Shown: positions 25,940 through 34,808 of the stretch, one piece after another
Position numbering within the stretch: position 1 is the stretch's first letter
Layout: each line of letters begins with the position of its first letter
From: CAZSLO01 sp964608025
GTDB lineage: Bacteria > Chloroflexota > Dehalococcoidia > Lucifugimonadales > CAJWER01
Direction of reading: 5' to 3'
DNA length: 64,000 bases
Assembly (NCBI GenBank): GCA_964608025.1
Contig: CAZSLO010000006.1
Coordinates: 164,550-228,549 of the forward strand
Program-made: the position numbers and the translations under genes
Notes under the pieces: generated by a model
Told to the model about the DNA's origin: nothing
The model's database searches: none
What the model saw: the letters and a program-made list of their open reading frames with translations, nothing else

Positions 25940-27085
25940 CTAATCAAACCAACTCTCTCCAGCCACTAAATACTTACGTGCCTCCTGCTCATTTAACTCT
26001 ATCCCCAATCCAGGTCCTTCCGGCACTTCGATAAATCCGTCGGAAATTCTAGGCTTATAGTCACCTAGGATCCTGTCCCAACCAGGCATCGCATGAAATT
26101 CCAAAGCAAGTAAGTTAGGGATTGCCGCGCAGGCATGAAGAGCCCCAGCGATCCCGATCGGACTAGATGCGTTGTGAGGGCATACGAGCATCTGTTGCAA
26201 ATCTGCCATCTCGGCAATTTTCTTGCCCTCGAACAATCCCCCACAAATCTGGAAATCAGGTGCCGATACCCGCATAGCATTTTTACGGTAGTACTCTTGG
26301 AATTCTTGCCTGAGGTGAAGTCCTTCTCCAGTCAATGTTGGTACATAAGTCGATTCTGTGAGAATTCTCCACGCATCTACATCGGTCGGGGGCAGCAGGT
26401 CTTCGGCCCATGCCAAGTCAAATGGTTCCATGGCCTTTACGAACCTAATAGCGTTTGGGAGTGTACCGCAACGTCCCTCAACCGACAGCTCCATATCATC
26501 TGGGACGCAATTCCGTATTTTTTCCATCAGGCCCACAATTTTGTTCATTCCCTTCCTTGTAAGGTGTTTATCCATCAAGGTGCCCGGAATTTGTGAGACT
26601 GCGTTGGGGGTTATGTCAAATTTCAGTAGCGAGATACCCATCTCTTCATAAATTTCCTTCATGTCTAGATATGATTCGAGGCCCCCAACACAGCAATAGA
26701 GCCTGATTTGATCACGATACTTTCCACCGAGTAATTTGTAGACTGGCACTCCAGCTGCCTTACCTGCTATATCCCAAAGCGCCGTCTCGATACCACTAAC
26801 CGCATGAACGGCCATTCCACTGTTAAAGTGGGAAGCAGCAAATACGGCATAGGCATTGGGCACCAAGCTTCGATGAAGAGCTTCTACATTGGTCGGATCC
26901 TTTCCAATAAGCATGTCTTTAAAACCCATCACCGCTGCTTTGGTTTCTGGATTTGCCCAAGTGTCACCATATCCAATAATTCCCTCTGAGGTTTCTATAC
27001 GTATCAACAGCCAGCGTCGTGTCCATGGACCCCATGGAGCTTCAATTGATGTCACCTTCACGTCAGTTATGGTTAAAGTCGACAT
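25940..27085 (-). CDS. Enolase superfamily (mandelate racemase/muconate lactonizing) enzyme
   Basis: 381 residues. N-terminal capping domain (LTITDVKVTSIEAPW) followed by a barrel. Candidate Mg ligands are Glu in SVEGRCG, Glu in WAEDLLPP and Glu in TGEGLHLR; the first is usually Asp. CPHNASSPIG supplies the C-terminal His. Such enzymes abstract an alpha proton from a carboxylate and dehydrate or racemise acid sugars. It is divergent from the AtuA operon, sharing about 98 nt of promoter space. Substrate unknown. Confidence 0.85.
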   Translation of the reverse strand: MSTLTITDVKVTSIEAPWGPWTRRWLLIRIETSEGIIGYGDTWANPETKAAVMGFKDMLIGKDPTNVEALHRSLVPNAYAVFAASHFNSGMAVHAVSGIETALWDIAGKAAGVPVYKLLGGKYRDQIRLYCCVGGLESYLDMKEIYEEMGISLLKFDITPNAVSQIPGTLMDKHLTRKGMNKIVGLMEKIRNCVPDDMELSVEGRCGTLPNAIRFVKAMEPFDLAWAEDLLPPTDVDAWRILTESTYVPTLTGEGLHLRQEFQEYYRKNAMRVSAPDFQICGGLFEGKKIAEMADLQQMLVCPHNASSPIGIAGALHACAAIPNLLALEFHAMPGWDRILGDYKPRISDGFIEVPEGPGLGIELNEQEARKYLVAGESWFD

Positions 27086-27182
27086 GTTCTATTCCTCCGT
27101 GTAACTCAACACCTGTAGATTGCACCTATCAAGTCTCTAATATATCTTGTGTATCAGCCCAGTGCGAGGGGTATCTTTAACA

Positions 27183-28544
27183 GTGGACGAACTTCGATTA
27201 TTAGCTATATGTGGCTTCCTAGGATATGGATTCCCGGTAGAATCATTGGAAGCAGGGATATCCCGTCGCCCTCACGTCATAGGCGCAGATAATGGCTCTA
27301 CCGATCCCGGGCCTTACTATCTTGGTAGCGGCGATCAACTGGTAAAACCACCCCAGTTAACTCGAGATCTAGGACTAGCACTGGCAGCAGCGCGAAAAGC
27401 GCGAGTCCCACTTATAATCGGATCAGCCGGCACAGCCGGGGGTGACCCACACGTCGATAGCGTATTGGAAATACTCCACCAGGTATCAAAACGTGACCGC
27501 CACTCATTTCGACTCGCTGTTATTCGGTCTGAAATAGACAAGGGAGAATTGAAAACCGCGGTCCGTTCGGGCCGGGTTAGGCCACTTGGTAAACTGTCAA
27601 ATCTCACTGAAGATGACATAGACAACGCCGAGAGAATCGTGGGACAGATGGGAATCGGGCCTTTCGTAAAAGCGTTGGATGCCGGTGCTGAAGTAATTAT
27701 TGCAGGACGAGCTTGTGATACCTCAATTTTTGCATCTATGGCAGCAATGCGTGGCTATGATCTTGGCCTCGCATACCATATGGCCAAGATTATAGAATGC
27801 GGTGCCCAATGTGCGATACCCACTGGTACAAATGATGGCATTTTAGCTACCCTACGTCCCGACCATTTCGAGCTCGAGCCGATTAGTCAGCACCGAAATC
27901 TTACACCAACATCTGTCGCTGCTCACATGATGTATGAACAACCTGATCCATACACTTTTCACGAACCAGAAGGCACCGTTAATCTACAGGGAACAGAGAT
28001 TGTACAACTCGACGCAAGACGAGTTAGAGTCAGTGGCAGCACTTTTGAAAAAGCAACTCGTCCCACCATAAAGCTAGAAGGAGCCAGGCTCGTTGGGTAT
28101 CGTACGATCTCTGTAGCTGGAATTACCGACCAGAATCTAATATCAAACCTGGAGCAGGTGGAAGCAGATGTAAAGCTTACTGTTAACCAGATGTTGCCAC
28201 CCGATGAGTCCGGGGAATACGAGTTGCGATTTATCGCGTATGGCCGTGACGGTGTAACCATGACCCCAAAGCTTCCTCCCAGCCAAAATCCCCAAGAAAT
28301 TGGTCTTGTTCTGGAAGCGATTGGTCATGACCAAGAGACTGCTGATGCTGCTCTATCGCTGGCTCGTAGTACATTCCTCCACAGTGGATTCGCAGGCAGA
28401 AAAGCCACCGGGGGCAATCTCGCATTCCCATTCTCACCGTCGGACTTTAGGGGAGGCCCAGTGTACGAATTCAATATCTATCACCTGATGGAACTCGAAA
28501 ATCCCTCAGATCCTTTTACAATTGAACTCGAAAATGTCGGATAA
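27183..28544 (+). CDS. AtuA-like (acyclic terpene utilization) family protein
   Basis: About 453 residues from GTG 27183, the start that gives the family's usual opening just before LLAICGFLGYGFP; GAGGGG lies 11 nt upstream. In-frame TTG 27147 and GTG 27162 are alternatives. Diagnostic stretches are ADNGSTDPGPYYLGSG and IIGSAGTAGGDPHVD. AtuA is required for citronellol/geraniol degradation in Pseudomonas, but its biochemical role is unresolved and the family is widespread. It is the first gene of an operon with DUF4387 and M20 genes. Confidence 0.85.
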   Translation: MDELRLLAICGFLGYGFPVESLEAGISRRPHVIGADNGSTDPGPYYLGSGDQLVKPPQLTRDLGLALAAARKARVPLIIGSAGTAGGDPHVDSVLEILHQVSKRDRHSFRLAVIRSEIDKGELKTAVRSGRVRPLGKLSNLTEDDIDNAERIVGQMGIGPFVKALDAGAEVIIAGRACDTSIFASMAAMRGYDLGLAYHMAKIIECGAQCAIPTGTNDGILATLRPDHFELEPISQHRNLTPTSVAAHMMYEQPDPYTFHEPEGTVNLQGTEIVQLDARRVRVSGSTFEKATRPTIKLEGARLVGYRTISVAGITDQNLISNLEQVEADVKLTVNQMLPPDESGEYELRFIAYGRDGVTMTPKLPPSQNPQEIGLVLEAIGHDQETADAALSLARSTFLHSGFAGRKATGGNLAFPFSPSDFRGGPVYEFNIYHLMELENPSDPFTIELENVG

Positions 28545-28553
28545 CGAGAGCAG

Positions 28554-28865
28554 ATGAACTCCCTATACGAGCTTGCAGACGTAGTAAGGAGTAAGAACGC
28601 CGGTCCCCTGCTAATAACTATAGATCTGCTTTTCGACAAGCCGGAGATATTTGATCGTGTCATGGCGAGTGAAATAATCACACCTGATCTTATCGAAGAG
28701 ATTTATGGTATTCCACAGAACGAAGTCCGCGTCGTACCTTTCGCAGCTGCCCTTGCGATCAAGATAACTTTTCCGAGGGTCGGACCGTTGTCAGGCTCTC
28801 CAGGTGATCGAGACGTCTATGGCGCCCAGCAGCACACTCCAATCGCTGAGGTGAAAATCCCTTGA
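28554..28865 (+). CDS. DUF4387 domain protein, AtuA partner
   Basis: 103 residues. LYELADVVRSKNAGPLLITIDLLF and the C-terminal GSPGDRDVYGAQQHTP match DUF4387, a small domain found next to or fused to AtuA-like proteins. It starts 10 nt after the AtuA stop and its own stop overlaps the M20 start codon as TTGA. This strict packing argues for a shared complex or pathway. No catalytic residue is known for the domain. Confidence 0.85.
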   Translation: MNSLYELADVVRSKNAGPLLITIDLLFDKPEIFDRVMASEIITPDLIEEIYGIPQNEVRVVPFAAALAIKITFPRVGPLSGSPGDRDVYGAQQHTPIAEVKIP

Positions 28866-30256
28866 GACCAACCGTCTTAGAATCGGTAATCGACCGTATC
28901 GAACGTGATTTCGAGATTGATCATCTTGGACGAGTGTCCCGATATCTAGCTCAACCCAGTATTTCAGCGCTATCTATAGGTATTCAAGAGATGGTTGAAT
29001 TGCTAGTAGAAGATATCGAACGATATGGAGGGACAGCCGAGATAGTTAATACCAGTGAACTACCGGTCGTTTTCGGACTAATAGACGAGGGTGCCGATAA
29101 GACATTGATTCTTCACGGGCTCTACGACGTTACCCCTGCAGAAGAACCGAACTGGACAACACCTCCATTCGAGCCAAAAATCCGAAATGTCGTTGGTGTA
29201 GGCCGCTCGATCATAGGCCGAGGAGCCGAGGACATGAAGACTCCGATCGCAGCAGCTATGAACGTAATTTCGTCATACCGGGCCGTAGATCAAAACCTAC
29301 CAATTAACCTCATGTTCGTACTTGAAGCTTCGGAACTGGGCAGCGGAGGAATCCGGGAATTCGTCCCATCTAATATCGAAAAACTAAGAACTGCTGATGC
29401 CGTACATTGGCTTTGTCCCATGGCCCATCCTAATGGCATCCCTATAGTACCGCTATCTATCAAGGGTAACCTCATGGGCCGGCTGGTATGCAAGGGTGGA
29501 CAATGGGGTGGACCCATTAACAACGAGATGCATGGACTAAACTCGAATTGGGTTGGAAATCCTGCTGTAAGACTAGCGCAGGCTATAACCTATTTAGAGG
29601 AACATCTAGAGACAGAATATATTGAACACACAGGCTGGCAACCCACAGAGAAGCAGCGCAATCTTGCGCAAAAGCTATCCGAAACCCTAGATCCAGAGCA
29701 ACTAAAGATTGACCTTGGAATTCATCGGTTTCGCTACACTGATTTCAAGGATGCGGTAGATGCCCACCTATTCCGCACTCAATTCACAATTACAGGCCTT
29801 GATTCTGGCTTCGTCGGTGCAGGAAAGTCCGTTAAAGTAAGCATCCCAGCTGACGCGCAGGCCGTTATCAATATGCGTTTCCAGCCGGGCCAAGAACCAG
29901 ACCACGGTATTGCTAATATCCGACGTATCCTAAATATCGGAGGTTATGAAGACATCGCCTTTGAGGTCAATAACGCATACGCAGGTGGGGGTATGGATCC
30001 AGACCATCCACTAGTAAATTGCCTCCTTGAGACGCACAAAGAGATGATCCCGGAACCAGAAGTTTGGCCTGTTCATCCTATCGCTATTCCAGTCGCACTA
30101 TGGACTAGTGAGGTCCGAATACCCTGGGTGGGCGGGATTCCTTGTCACGCGGGAAATAAGCACGCTGCCAATGAGTACGCGCAGGTATCAGGAATAAGAC
30201 ACTCAGAAGAATTTCTGGCCAGATTCTGGGAGCGATTTGCCACAATTCATATATGA
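28862..30256 (+). CDS. M20 family metallopeptidase-like protein with altered active site
   Basis: 464 residues with the M20/ArgE/DapE/carnosinase fold. Expected motif HxD reads LHGLYDV, so the metal-ligand His position is Leu87. The EE pair reads EASELGS, so the catalytic-base Glu position is Ser157. The bridging Asp124 (GRGAEDMK), Glu158 and the C-terminal His434 (KHAANEYA) are kept. It may be an inactive or re-purposed relative, or use other ligands. TTG start overlapping the DUF4387 stop. Third gene of the AtuA operon. Confidence 0.8.
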   Translation: MRPTVLESVIDRIERDFEIDHLGRVSRYLAQPSISALSIGIQEMVELLVEDIERYGGTAEIVNTSELPVVFGLIDEGADKTLILHGLYDVTPAEEPNWTTPPFEPKIRNVVGVGRSIIGRGAEDMKTPIAAAMNVISSYRAVDQNLPINLMFVLEASELGSGGIREFVPSNIEKLRTADAVHWLCPMAHPNGIPIVPLSIKGNLMGRLVCKGGQWGGPINNEMHGLNSNWVGNPAVRLAQAITYLEEHLETEYIEHTGWQPTEKQRNLAQKLSETLDPEQLKIDLGIHRFRYTDFKDAVDAHLFRTQFTITGLDSGFVGAGKSVKVSIPADAQAVINMRFQPGQEPDHGIANIRRILNIGGYEDIAFEVNNAYAGGGMDPDHPLVNCLLETHKEMIPEPEVWPVHPIAIPVALWTSEVRIPWVGGIPCHAGNKHAANEYAQVSGIRHSEEFLARFWERFATIHI

Positions 30257-30444
30257 TTCATTTCACGTTATCCAACTCACAAATCGCCAGACTGAATCCA
30301 GCAGGTTTTTTAGTTAAATCCGAATGCATCGGTGATTAACAAATTTCATGGTGTGTTGTATCAATCACTGTCATGCAAGCCGTCTCATTCCATGATAGTG
30401 TTTTCCCTCTACCAGAGTAGTAAGACCCCCGAAAAGGAGCTTCC

Positions 30445-31386
30445 ATGTCTAAGAAAAAAGTACTTGTTACGGGAGCGACTGGCTATATAGCCAGCCTGAT
30501 GCTTCCTGAATTCCGTGATAGATATGAGTTGGTATTAACGGATGTATCCGCCACTACACGTTCAAAATCAGATCGTTCCATCCAAACCGGGGAACATGTC
30601 CCAGGAGTAATTACAACCGATCTTTTAAATTTTGACCGCACAAAGTACGCTTCCCTGTTCGAAAACGTCGAAGCAGTAGTTCATCTCGGCTACCGCCGTC
30701 GAGATGACGGGCAGCCCAGTCCAGAAAATCCACGTTCCATGGACTCATATTTCGAGGAAAAACAGAATGTAGACATGGCTTACAACGTGCTTCGTGCCGC
30801 ATACGAAGCCGGTGTGAAGAGATTTGTATGCGCCAGTTCAAACCACGCGTCAGACTGGTACGAATTCAACCTAATTCACGAGCGGAAACTTGAAGTCGTG
30901 GATCCACTTGCACTGCCACTAGCAGACAATTTCTACGGGTGGGCCAAGGCCGCATACGAACATATGGGATTCCTCTTTGCCTGTGGGGCATTTGGAAGGA
31001 AGATGGAGGTAGTAATGGTCCGCATAGGCTCACCGGTTGAGGTAGATATGGTCCGATTCGGCAATGATGCCCGTGCACTGAAGAGAAGCCTTGGTGCTCA
31101 CATAAGCCCTCGAGACATAACACAGTTATTCATAAAAGGAATTGAGGCACCTAACATAGAAAATGAGCACGGTGTTCCGTGGCAAGTAGTGTTCGGGGTA
31201 AGCAACAACACACGGGCCTTCTGGTCTCTAGAGAACGCTAGGCAAGTCCTTGGATATCAGCCAGAGGACGATTCAGAGGTAAAGTATGCTCCTGAAGCCC
31301 AGAGACTTCTTGCGGAGCTTGGTGAAGCAGCTGGAGGCAGACTTGGAGGTAACGGGGACCTATTCCCAAAAAAGGATCCTTCATGA
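30445..31386 (+). CDS. NAD-dependent epimerase/dehydratase family (extended SDR)
   Basis: 313 residues. The nucleotide-binding motif GATGYIAS is at residues 10-17 and the catalytic YGWAK (YxxxK) near residue 170, with the SSNHASDW segment carrying the active-site Ser. It resembles uronate-dehydrogenase-like extended SDRs. AAGGAG precedes the ATG. Its stop overlaps the aldo/keto reductase start as ATGA, so the two form an operon acting on a common sugar or sugar acid, which is inference. Confidence 0.88.
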   Translation: MSKKKVLVTGATGYIASLMLPEFRDRYELVLTDVSATTRSKSDRSIQTGEHVPGVITTDLLNFDRTKYASLFENVEAVVHLGYRRRDDGQPSPENPRSMDSYFEEKQNVDMAYNVLRAAYEAGVKRFVCASSNHASDWYEFNLIHERKLEVVDPLALPLADNFYGWAKAAYEHMGFLFACGAFGRKMEVVMVRIGSPVEVDMVRFGNDARALKRSLGAHISPRDITQLFIKGIEAPNIENEHGVPWQVVFGVSNNTRAFWSLENARQVLGYQPEDDSEVKYAPEAQRLLAELGEAAGGRLGGNGDLFPKKDPS

Positions 31387-32261
31387 CAATCAAGAAGCTT
31401 CCCAAGACCGTACTGGGACGCACGGGATTAGAAGTAACTCGCCTTGGTTATGGAGCTGCTCACAGAAAGCCACAGTCCGAAGAGAATGCACGCGCGGTCC
31501 ATAAAACAGTATTGGAAGCTGGGATCAACTTCATCGACACAGCTGATGATTACGGAAACAGCGAAGAACTAATTGGACAGTTTCTTGAGGAACGTAGATC
31601 GGAATACTACATCGCCACCAAATGCGGCGGCTCCCCAACCGGTCATATCTGGACCAAGGAACATTGCCTCAAAACGTTCGAAGATAGTCTGCGACGTCTT
31701 CGTACAGACGTAATCGATGTCATGCAACTACACAATCCTACTGTCGTGGAATCCCAAGCAGGACATCTTGTAGAAGCACTCCAAGAAATGAAACAGACAG
31801 GCAAGGTACGCTGGATAGGGGCATCTACAACACTGCCAGACTTAGCTACATATTTGGATTGGGGAGTATTCGACACATACCAAATACCGTACTCTGCTCT
31901 GGATAGAGATCACGAGGACTGGATATCGAAAGCCGCAAAAGAAGGGGCAGGTGTTATTATCCGGGGTGGAGCAGCTCTAGGAGAGCCAGGATACGGTACG
32001 GGGGACGATGATGGATGGAAAAATTTCGAAAAAGCTGAGCTGGATGAACTTCGTCAATCCGGTGAAAGCCGGACATGCTTCGTACTTCGCTTCACATTAA
32101 GCCATCCGCAAGCTCATACAGTGATCGTTGGGACAACTAACCTCGGTCACCTTCACGAGAACATAGAAGCTGTCTGCCGTGGTCCGCTTCCAGAAAATAC
32201 CTATTCGGAGGCCAAGAGACGTCTCGACTGCATTGGTATTAGTCCAAAACCAACTGATTGA
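31383..32261 (+). CDS. Aldo/keto reductase
   Basis: 292 residues, a (beta/alpha)8 NADPH-dependent oxidoreductase. The catalytic tetrad is visible: Asp and Tyr in FIDTADDYGNSEELIG, Lys in YIATKCGG and His in VMQLHNP. The coenzyme-binding end has VIVGTTNLGHLHEN. Translationally coupled (ATGA) with the epimerase upstream. It probably reduces an aldehyde or keto sugar made by its neighbour. Confidence 0.9.
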   Translation: MTIKKLPKTVLGRTGLEVTRLGYGAAHRKPQSEENARAVHKTVLEAGINFIDTADDYGNSEELIGQFLEERRSEYYIATKCGGSPTGHIWTKEHCLKTFEDSLRRLRTDVIDVMQLHNPTVVESQAGHLVEALQEMKQTGKVRWIGASTTLPDLATYLDWGVFDTYQIPYSALDRDHEDWISKAAKEGAGVIIRGGAALGEPGYGTGDDDGWKNFEKAELDELRQSGESRTCFVLRFTLSHPQAHTVIVGTTNLGHLHENIEAVCRGPLPENTYSEAKRRLDCIGISPKPTD

Positions 32262-32467
32262 GTCATTCTGAAGATTCATATCACATATATCGATGGAACA
32301 CTCATCCGCTATAAGGTATATTTGATAGGGGAATTACCCTTTAATGGCTCCTCTTCGTATCATAAATCTCTTGCTAACAATCCGTTCTTGTTTCTCGCTA
32401 GAGATTTATCAATCGAGTTAGCTGAACAATCTAATGGTCATGCCAGATGATTTGGTTTTCCACCGTT

Positions 32468-32540
32468 GCCCGGTGGTGTAGTGGTAGCACGAAGGACTTT
32501 GGCTCCTTAAACCCAGGTTCGAATCCTGGCCGGGCAGCCA
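32468..32540 (+). tRNA. tRNA-Gln (anticodon TTG)
   Basis: Complete cloverleaf with encoded CCA. Acceptor TGCCCGG/CCGGGCA has the U1-A72 pair characteristic of tRNA-Gln. D stem GTGT/GCAC, anticodon stem AAGGA/TCCTT around CTTTGGC (anticodon TTG, decodes CAA), T stem CCAGG/CCTGG with TTCGAAT. Discriminator G. It lies in a 450-nt gap between the aldo/keto reductase and hydrolase genes that holds nothing else I recognise. Confidence 0.96.
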
Positions 32541-32711
32541 ACTCAAATGGCTTAACTCTACAGAAATTCTAATCCCCAAAATTCTGGATTCCGTATTCTT
32601 TGACCCAAAATGGTCGGGGTGTTAGAGTCATTTCTAACCTCAAGATGATCACTTCCATATACTCAGAAATTTCATTGCCTAAAATGCAACTTTCTGTGGA
32701 AAGAGGATTAA

Positions 32712-33650
32712 GTGGTAAATACGGATAGTTGGGCAACTAGACGATTTAAAATCCTCAAGAACGTAGAAAAAGTCATGGGCCCCCTGCCCCAACACTCCAA
32801 CACTAAGCCACTTGACTTACAGATAGAAGAAACCACCAATTTTTCTGGTGTCACAAGACTTAAGATTAGCTATGTTCCGGAACCTGGAGACAGGGTTCCC
32901 GCGTATCTTCTCAAACCAAGTAAGCTATCCAGGAAAGCTCCGGCGATGTTATGTCTTCACCAAACTATACCGATCGGCAAAGCCGAACCTGCGGGCCTAG
33001 GAGGCAATCACAACCTCCACTATGCACTGGAGCTTGCACAACGTGGATACATATGTCTCACACCCGACTATCCCAATTTCGGTGAATACAAATACGACCC
33101 ATATATTAACGGTTATACTAGCGCGACTATGAAAGGGATCGTTAACCACATGCGTGCTATAGACCTCCTAATTTCCCTTGATGAGGTCGCCCCCGATAGA
33201 ATCGGATGTATCGGGCACTCCCTCGGAGGACACAACACCATCTTTCTCGGTGCATTCGATACCAGGGTCAAGGTAATGGTATCTAGCTGTGGCTTCAATT
33301 CATTTTTTAAATACAAGCGTGGCGACCTGACTGGTTGGTCCCACAAAGGCTATATGCCAAGAATAGAATCTGTTTATGAAAAGGACCCATCGAAATTGCC
33401 ATTTGACTTCACTGACTTGATAACATCCTTGGCACCAAGAGGCTTCTTCACTAACTCCCCATTGAATGACGATAACTTCGAACTGTCAGGAGTGAGAGAC
33501 TGTATACAAGCAGCATCCCCTGTCTATGAACTTCTTGGAGCGACTAATCTCATCGTGCCGGCCCACCCTAACGCCGGACATGAGTTCCCACAAAAAGTCC
33601 GTGAGCAAGCTTATTCATTTATAGATTCTATCCTAGATCATTCAATCTGA
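32712..33650 (+). CDS. Alpha/beta hydrolase (dienelactone hydrolase / acetyl-esterase type)
   Basis: 312 residues. The nucleophile elbow GHSLGGH lies near residue 168, and a C-terminal AHPNAGHEFP supplies the His of the triad. PAYLLKPSK and MLCLHQT are typical of DLH/acetylxylan-esterase-like proteins that remove acyl groups or open lactones. The start is GTG with AGAGG five nt before it. No signal peptide, so cytosolic. Substrate unknown. Confidence 0.82.
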   Translation: MVNTDSWATRRFKILKNVEKVMGPLPQHSNTKPLDLQIEETTNFSGVTRLKISYVPEPGDRVPAYLLKPSKLSRKAPAMLCLHQTIPIGKAEPAGLGGNHNLHYALELAQRGYICLTPDYPNFGEYKYDPYINGYTSATMKGIVNHMRAIDLLISLDEVAPDRIGCIGHSLGGHNTIFLGAFDTRVKVMVSSCGFNSFFKYKRGDLTGWSHKGYMPRIESVYEKDPSKLPFDFTDLITSLAPRGFFTNSPLNDDNFELSGVRDCIQAASPVYELLGATNLIVPAHPNAGHEFPQKVREQAYSFIDSILDHSI

Positions 33651-33671
33651 TAGACTTAAATCTCAAGATAT

Positions 33672-33691
33672 TAAATCCCGAGAGGGATTTA
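33672..33691 (+). other. Hairpin with GNRA loop between hydrolase and permease genes
   Basis: TAAATCCC (33672-33679) and GGGATTTA (33684-33691) form a perfect 8-bp stem closed by GAGA. No U-tract follows on the plus strand, so an intrinsic terminator is doubtful. It could be an mRNA 3'-end stabiliser or a processing site ahead of the permease. Confidence 0.4.
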
Positions 33692-33769
33692 TCGAGAATC
33701 AAAGAGTTGGATCCCCAAAAAACCAATTACCTGACAACCATGAGTATCAACATAGCTAAGGGATAACGA

Positions 33770-34774
33770 ATGTTTACATACCTGGTACGTCGTTTCCTAA
33801 TGGCACTTTTAACGATAGTGGCGATCTCGGCCCTCGCGTTTATAATCATCGAGATTCCGCCAGGTAACCAACTAGAACTATACATATTCATCTTTGACAG
33901 CGATAACATGTTTCCCCCAGATCCTGAAATTGTTGAGTCGCTCCGAAGGTATCTCGGCCTCGATAAGCCCCAGTACATTCGATACTTGATGTGGGTGGGA
34001 AATCTCTTGCAAGGTGATCTTGGCCTGTCGTTCCAACTCCGCCAAAGTATCGACATGCCTATCAAAGAAATTATTGGTGACAGACTCTGGCTAACTATCG
34101 TCCTTAGTGGATTCACGATAATGGTAACCTGGATGTTAGCGATTCCCATTGGAATCTACTCGGCTGTCCGTCATCACTCCATTGGTGACTATGCATTTAC
34201 CTTTATAGGATTTGCGGGACTGGCCGTACCTGATTTTCTCCTGGGGCTTGTCTTGATGTACGTGGCATATGCCTATTTTGACCAGAGCGTTGGTGGACTG
34301 TTCTCTGCCGATTATATTGATAGAGGGTGGTCTTTCGCTAAGGTAAGGGACCTGGTCTCCCATCTCTGGGTCCCTGCAATAGTACTGGGAACCTCGGGCA
34401 CTGCAAGTCTTATCCGGATACTGCGAAACAACCTGCTTGACGAGCTAGGAAAACCCTACGTAGCGACCGCTCTTTCCAAGGGATCCCCCTATTTTAGAGT
34501 CGTCCTGAAATACCCGGTTCGCGTTGCATTCAACCCGCTTATCAGCACGATGGCTTACTTGCTCCCTGCACTAATTAACGGGAGTATTATCGTTTCGATG
34601 GTACTAAGTCTGCCCACACTGGGCCCCGTGTTGCTTGAAGCTATAAAAGTGGAAGATGTAGGCCTGGCAGGTGTGATTATCCTTATGTCCGGTGCACTTA
34701 CAGTTGTTGGAACATTCCTGTCAGATATAGTTCTTGCGATAGTCGATCCCAGGATAAAGTACACCTCCGAGTAG
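33770..34774 (+). CDS. ABC transporter permease, DppB/OppB family (solitary, second copy)
   Basis: 334 residues, six membrane spans, opening MFTYLVRRFLMALLTIV. The ATPase-contact loop reads ATALSKGSPYFRVVLKYPVR. It is paralogous to the protein at 10198-11199 over its full length (shared GFSGLAVPDFLLG-type and GTSGTASLIRI stretches). No DppC, ATPase or binding-protein gene is nearby. The long periplasmic loop after span 1 (PPDPEIVESLRRYLGLDKPQ) is normal for the family. Probably part of an oligopeptide or glycoside importer whose other parts lie elsewhere. Confidence 0.9.
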   Translation: MFTYLVRRFLMALLTIVAISALAFIIIEIPPGNQLELYIFIFDSDNMFPPDPEIVESLRRYLGLDKPQYIRYLMWVGNLLQGDLGLSFQLRQSIDMPIKEIIGDRLWLTIVLSGFTIMVTWMLAIPIGIYSAVRHHSIGDYAFTFIGFAGLAVPDFLLGLVLMYVAYAYFDQSVGGLFSADYIDRGWSFAKVRDLVSHLWVPAIVLGTSGTASLIRILRNNLLDELGKPYVATALSKGSPYFRVVLKYPVRVAFNPLISTMAYLLPALINGSIIVSMVLSLPTLGPVLLEAIKVEDVGLAGVIILMSGALTVVGTFLSDIVLAIVDPRIKYTSE

Positions 34775-34808
34775 TAAAGTAGCTAACGAACCGTCAACAA
34801 CTCAGAAA

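Noticed and set aside
33672..33691. Hairpin considered as an intrinsic terminator of the hydrolase gene
   Set aside because: The stem is only 8 bp with A/T ends and no U-tract follows on the plus strand.
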